Below, in pieces: positions 60,927-64,000 of a stretch of DNA of 64,000 nucleotides (positions are counted from its first letter, which is position 1; each line of letters starts with the position of its first letter). Below the pieces are notes generated by a model, which ran no database searches, was not told the DNA's origin, and saw only the letters and a program-made list of their open reading frames with translations. This DNA comes from Flagellimonas profundi (GTDB taxonomy: Bacteria > Bacteroidota > Bacteroidia > Flavobacteriales > Flavobacteriaceae). The stretch is from assembly GCF_017313275.1 (NCBI RefSeq), contig NZ_JAFLNM010000001.1, positions 682,001 through 746,000 of the forward strand, in the 5' to 3' direction. The position numbers and the translations under genes are program-made.

Positions 60927-61631
60927 CTAACTCATGGTAATAGGTCTCATTAATTTTCTCCAATACAAGTGTTCGTATAAGCCTGACCAGTACATCCCGA
61001 AAGTAAAAGCGAACAAAAGCTCTTCTATTGGAATGCCGGTCACTAGAATATCACTAAGGTTTTCCAGATTCCAGAAAAGTTCTACATAATCGGGATAGAA
61101 TGGGAGAATACTTCCGAAATAAACAAAGTACAATGCCGTGAACAGAAATCCACTTATCCAGATTTTGGTCTTTAGGTCCGGACGACAGTACAGCGTGGCC
61201 ATTCCACCCAAAAACATGGCCGCAATGCCACAGTAGATATGATTCAACGGTGTGAACAGGGCCAATACCAAAAACACGACCGCCGGGACGAAAAGGATAT
61301 ATAGGTGCAACCGGTGCCTTGCATGTTTGCGCTCGGTATGCGGTATTTCAACATACCTTCGCTTAAAAATAAGATTGTACAGTACCGTACCTATACCACC
61401 GATGGCAAAAGAAAAGATTAGGCTTTCAATATCGAACCCTGTCTTTATCGCCAAATCGAAAAGCGATGGCGGATGCCAATATTCGGGAACAAAAAGGGGT
61501 TCGGTAAGCCCAAAGGGCATGGTTATCCAACTCATCTTCAGCATTTCTCTTCGAGAATCTTTCTTCATTAGATAGACCACGCCCCAGAGGGCTAGAATAA
61601 TAAGGGACCATATAAACCAGACATATTGCAT
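60927..61631 (-). CDS. Lycopene cyclase-domain membrane protein
   Basis: The 234-residue protein has six to seven spans in two repeats, each with a P-x-E-E/F-type motif: FGLTEPLFVPEYWHPP near 40-55 and VTGIPIEELLFAFTFG near 200-215. This is the CrtYc/CrtYd-type (CarR) cyclase fold. No other carotenoid gene is near, so it may act on host carotenoids or have a different membrane role. Its stop lies 53 bases before the Usp start. Confidence 0.75.
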   Translation of the reverse strand: MQYVWFIWSLIILALWGVVYLMKKDSRREMLKMSWITMPFGLTEPLFVPEYWHPPSLFDLAIKTGFDIESLIFSFAIGGIGTVLYNLIFKRRYVEIPHTERKHARHRLHLYILFVPAVVFLVLALFTPLNHIYCGIAAMFLGGMATLYCRPDLKTKIWISGFLFTALYFVYFGSILPFYPDYVELFWNLENLSDILVTGIPIEELLFAFTFGMYWSGLYEHLYWRKLMRPITMS

Positions 61632-61635
61632 AATT

Positions 61636-62430
61636 TTATGGTTTTCGGGCTTCTAAATAATCGACCGCTTCCTTGACCGTCAATGGGTATGTAGCATTTC
61701 CTGTCCTGACGTAAAAAGTAGTGGCCCCGGTATAGTTGACATATATGGGTTTTTTGGAAGGTTCGATATCTATTACGCACACCTCCTTTTCATTTAAACT
61801 ATAGAATGATATGTGATTGCTGAAACAGGCTTCATGCCCCAACTGAGTGGATATAATCCGGTATACCTCCCGCTCGTAGCCATCCCTGTTTTTATGCTTA
61901 AGTGTTTTAAAATCCTTTTCCAGGCCCAAAACGCTTCCGTCGTCATCAACACCAATAATTAATTTACCCCCTTTTGCATTCATAAAACCGGTAATGGTCT
62001 TGGCTATGACCAGTTCCAGTTCGCGGTTGGTGGTTTTCCTAAAATAATCATAGCGGATGGAAGACTTAAATTCTACCCGTTCATTCTCACCCGCCTCTAT
62101 CAATTCTTCTAAATCGCGCAGTAACAACTGCTGTTGTGTGCCTATAAGCTTGTTCTTTCGCCTGAGGGTTATGAAAAATAGACCGGAAACTATCCCTAGG
62201 AAAATGCCAAGGATTGTAAGCGAGACGCTCATCCCTCTCATATCAAAAGTGAAAGATTCTAAAAACTGCGACTTTAAGACGTCCCAAAACAGGGAAAATG
62301 AAAATGGTGTATTGCTAAATTCAAACCAATAAAGCACCATGGTAAAAGGATGGACAAGGAAATAGAAAATGCCCCCCCATATTACCGTTTGGGTGAAAAT
62401 TGTTTTGATATTTCTTGCAGTACTATTCAC
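61636..62430 (-). CDS. Membrane-anchored Schlafen/AlbA_2-domain protein, copy B
   Basis: The 264-residue protein (GTG start) has two N-terminal spans (about 13-38 and 63-88) and the AlbA_2 domain (about 107-245). Its ENERVEFK motif has Glu five residues before EFK, and FMNAKGGKLIIGVDDDG carries the acidic cluster. It shares that layout and the VRTGNATYPL end with copy A (20894-21664) at the other side of the element. It heads the long minus-strand operon, with only four bases to the lycopene cyclase-domain gene. A membrane-tethered RNase or nucleotide-binding function is possible. Confidence 0.8.
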   Translation of the reverse strand: MNSTARNIKTIFTQTVIWGGIFYFLVHPFTMVLYWFEFSNTPFSFSLFWDVLKSQFLESFTFDMRGMSVSLTILGIFLGIVSGLFFITLRRKNKLIGTQQQLLLRDLEELIEAGENERVEFKSSIRYDYFRKTTNRELELVIAKTITGFMNAKGGKLIIGVDDDGSVLGLEKDFKTLKHKNRDGYEREVYRIISTQLGHEACFSNHISFYSLNEKEVCVIDIEPSKKPIYVNYTGATTFYVRTGNATYPLTVKEAVDYLEARKP

Positions 62431-62481
62431 TTATTCTACTTTATATGGTTGTACTCCAGGTTCAATTCCGGGATTCTATTG

Positions 62482-62571
62482 TCAATTGCTCAGTTCTTTG
62501 GCACTTTCCGCCAACAAATTGCCTGTGGTCGATGCGACACCGGTTCCTAAAAAGTCTCTCCGATCTATTGT
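62482..62571 (-). pseudogene. Tat-leader remnant
   Basis: The frame gives TIDRRDFLGTGVASTTG and ends ELSN at a stop after 29 residues. RRDFLG is the twin-arginine consensus, but there is no start codon in frame (a stop lies immediately upstream) and no mature protein after the leader. It looks like the beginning of a lost Tat-exported enzyme such as a multicopper oxidase. Confidence 0.4.
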
Positions 62572-62576
62572 TCAGA

Positions 62577-62852
62577 TTATCTACTCTTAATCTGTGTGTT
62601 GTAAAATGCGGCAATCAGGGCACCTGTGAGCCAAGCAATGATAAAAGTCTGGACAATGCCAATAAGTGCCTCCCAAATTGGCACGTCTACCCGTATTATA
62701 CTGGTAGTGTCCAAGCCGTGCAGCAGGCTGTTGAAAAAGGTTATGCTTCCTTCTTGTCCTGCTGTCGCCAAAACAATCATGCAGCCGGCGTAGAGGATTG
62801 CAGCGGTCAGCCCCATGGCAAAACCGAATTTTTTTACATTGATACGATTCAT
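62577..62852 (-). CDS. DUF5676 family membrane protein
   Basis: The 91-residue protein has two hydrophobic spans (about 10-31 and 62-84) around a central segment EGSITFFNSLLHGLDTTSII, typical of small DUF5676-like membrane proteins found beside copper and heavy-metal genes. The motif FGFAMGLTAAILYAGCMIVL is the first span. Function unknown; it neighbours SHOCT and lipoprotein genes at this end of the element. Confidence 0.75.
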   Translation of the reverse strand: MNRINVKKFGFAMGLTAAILYAGCMIVLATAGQEGSITFFNSLLHGLDTTSIIRVDVPIWEALIGIVQTFIIAWLTGALIAAFYNTQIKSR

Positions 62853-62926
62853 GATTCTTGTTTTAATGTTTATTGTTGTTATTATTCATTTATGAGTTTG
62901 TTCATGTGCAAAAACCAAAGTTGGAG

Positions 62927-63373
62927 TCAATGGTTGCGCTCAAGGCTCTTTTTGTATTCCATTTTATTGTGCATGGCCTTGGCGAGATCCTCGTGTTCTA
63001 GCGTGTGATCACAAAAAGAATCGGTCAAAAGGCTGTCCGAAGCAATGACCGGCATAAAATGGTGGGTGGTCAGTAGCATAAGGTCAGGATATCTAGTAAT
63101 CATATCGCTCAATTTGTTCGCTAGTATGGTATCCTTTGCCGCTGCTTTTACGAGTTCGTCCACCATCATTCCCATAGCATGGTCGTTATCCATCATGTTG
63201 GCAATGTATTTTTTGCCCAGATCGTGGTCTTCGACCATCAAGGTCAAAACCTCCTCTTGTTGTGACGGGTCCTTGAGCATATCCTTTACAGCACTTTCTT
63301 GTTTTTGTGCACAGGCCGATAATGTGAAAACGGCCAATACAATTCCTACTGTTTTTTTGATTTTTGTTTTCAT
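62927..63373 (-). CDS. His/Met-rich lipoprotein (148 aa)
   Basis: A lipobox (FTLSAC near 16-21) is followed by a helical domain rich in Met, His and Asp: KYIANMMDNDHAMGMMVDEL, TTHHFMPV and FCDHTLEHEDLAKAMHN. This composition suggests a periplasmic binding protein for copper or another soft metal, lying as it does with DUF5676 and SHOCT proteins. No family is known to me. Confidence 0.65.
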   Translation of the reverse strand: MKTKIKKTVGIVLAVFTLSACAQKQESAVKDMLKDPSQQEEVLTLMVEDHDLGKKYIANMMDNDHAMGMMVDELVKAAAKDTILANKLSDMITRYPDLMLLTTHHFMPVIASDSLLTDSFCDHTLEHEDLAKAMHNKMEYKKSLERNH

Positions 63374-63439
63374 TTTGATTCATTTTAAGTATTACTAATT
63401 GCAGCCACTTCCTAGTGTCAAATCAAAGCTGAAATGACA

Positions 63440-63655
63440 CTATTCGGATTTTAGAATCCTTTTTGTTTCCTCAAATTCCTCTTTTGTGATTTCCCCATTG
63501 GCAAATCTTTTTTTGAGAATTGCGAATGGGTCTTCCTTCTTTGATTTTCGGTAAGGGATGTCGTATGGCACAAAGAATATCCATATCAAGAGGATCAACC
63601 ATATGATCCACCATACGAAGTGCATACCGCCCCAGTGTCCATCGAAAAAATGCAT
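63440..63655 (-). CDS. SHOCT-domain single-span membrane protein, copy B
   Basis: The 71-residue protein has the Trp-rich span GMHFVWWIIWLILLIWIFFV (residues 10-29) and a SHOCT unit (about 43-70, FAILKKRFANGEITKEEFEE). It is a paralogue of the proteins at 20633-20851 and 63704-63913. The function is unknown; duplicates occur only at the two ends of the metal/stress region. Confidence 0.78.
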   Translation of the reverse strand: MHFFDGHWGGMHFVWWIIWLILLIWIFFVPYDIPYRKSKKEDPFAILKKRFANGEITKEEFEETKRILKSE

Positions 63656-63703
63656 AGTTTTAGGTTTAAAGGTTAATAGTTGTTTGTTCCTGGACTAGCT
63701 GTC

Positions 63704-63913
63704 CTATTCTAAAAGTATCTTTGATCGCTCATATTCCTCCTTGGTAATCTCGCCCTTGGCGAAACGAATTTTGAGCAGCATTAGTGGGTCGTCTCCCTCA
63801 ATTTCTTCGGAAGAGGAACTGGACGGGGCAAAGAAGATCCAGCCTAAGGCCACGATCCAAATTGCCCACCAGATAAGGTGCATGCCCCAAAAAAATCCAT
63901 CTTTGTAAAACAT
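63704..63913 (-). CDS. SHOCT-domain single-span membrane protein, copy C
   Basis: The 69-residue protein has the span GMHLIWWAIWIVALGWIFFA (10-29), a Ser-rich linker (SSSSSEEIEGDD) and a SHOCT unit (about 43-68, LLKIRFAKGEITKEEYERSK). It stands 48 bases upstream of its paralogue copy B and is probably co-expressed with it. Confidence 0.78.
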   Translation of the reverse strand: MFYKDGFFWGMHLIWWAIWIVALGWIFFAPSSSSSEEIEGDDPLMLLKIRFAKGEITKEEYERSKILLE

Positions 63914-63940
63914 ATTTTTAATTTTAAGGTTTCTATGATT

Positions 63941-64000
63941 TTAATTAATCTCTGCAATGGTATAGCCGTCAAGTTCGTTGAGTTGCCCTTGCAGTTCTTC
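63941..64000 (-). CDS. C-terminus of an unknown gene (partial)
   Basis: On the minus strand the frame from the window edge gives 19 residues ending ELDGYTIAEIN before a stop. The remainder lies outside the window. The end resembles a metal-binding-domain or small-helix tail, but 19 residues are too few to assign it. Confidence 0.35.
   Translation of the reverse strand, partial: EELQGQLNELDGYTIAEIN

Larger units (their letters stand above)
10943..64000. mobile_element. Integrative metal-resistance and stress element (right end not in window)
   Basis: The left boundary is the tRNA-Met fragment next to a tyrosine integrase and an excisionase-like gene. From there to the window edge almost every gene belongs to metal efflux, mercury-type detoxification, stress or accessory metabolism, and no clear core housekeeping gene or second att-like tRNA sequence appears. 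No relaxase, T4SS or phage structural gene is visible, so self-transfer cannot be claimed. The true right end could lie inside the window if it uses a degenerate att site, so the extent is an inference. Confidence 0.55.

Noticed and set aside
62415..63008. 197-residue plus-strand ORF
   Set aside because: It covers the minus-strand DUF5676 gene and the Tat remnant; composition and lack of motifs indicate a shadow.
1..64000. CRISPR array, rRNA, phage structural genes, relaxase or T4SS genes
   Set aside because: I read for regular spaced repeats and for the usual motifs of these systems and found none.

Overview
The window looks like a Bacteroidota, most probably Flavobacteriaceae, chromosome. 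The sequence is AT-leaning, start codons have no obvious Shine-Dalgarno, and promoters match the Bacteroidota pattern (TTTG near -33, TAnnTTTG near -7). Several families are typical of flavobacteria: three tandem DUF6090 membrane proteins, a CzcA-CzcC fusion, a DUF6660 metal-associated peptide, a MerT-MerP fusion and a SAM_5-type tyrosine integrase.

Layout. Positions 1-10.9 kb look like resident chromosome or an older accessory region: an alpha/beta hydrolase, two tiny membrane proteins, a DoxX protein, a three-gene 2-oxoacid:ferredoxin oxidoreductase operon, three DUF6090 paralogues and a serine-recombinase scrap. At 10943-10984 lies only the 3' part of a tRNA-Met gene with its terminator. 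A tyrosine integrase and an excisionase-like gene follow directly. I read this as one end of an integrative element that fills the rest of the window and leaves it on the right; the partner att site is not in view.

Inside the element, 13.2-29.4 kb (plus strand) is a divalent-metal block: CzcCBA, a PII-type sensor, two Fur-family regulators, a P1B-4 ATPase, two CDF transporters, a CaCA exchanger and a tandem Usp protein. It also holds small SHOCT, SpoIIAA-like and membrane-bound Schlafen/AlbA_2 proteins. Next come a di-heme oxidoreductase-Rieske-porin cassette (29.7-32.6 kb) and a mercury-type operon (32.7-39.3 kb) with ArsR, MerTP, a MerA-like flavoprotein, a methyltransferase, a CsoR-like regulator, a thioredoxin-like protein, HMA and MerT-like proteins.

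From 62.4 down to 40.7 kb the minus strand carries 21 collinear, tightly packed genes, several overlapping by 1-8 bases. They join copper efflux (CopB-type ATPase), an MFS exporter and a phospholipase D-type synthase to a portable central-metabolism set: class I FbaB aldolase, archaeal-type (type II) GAPDH, phosphofructokinase, D-lactate dehydrogenase, a dicarboxylate symporter, NhaA and NDH-2. With these are an AMP/thymidine phosphorylase, PRPP synthetase, a beta-CASP nuclease, an ATP-cone/nuclease fusion and universal stress proteins. Together they suggest a stress-survival module: sugar phosphates and nucleotides are salvaged to lactate and PRPP, NADH is reoxidised and ion gradients are kept while metals are exported. 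Several decayed fragments (lipoamide dehydrogenase, P-type ATPase, a Tat leader) show that the element was assembled by repeated recombination.
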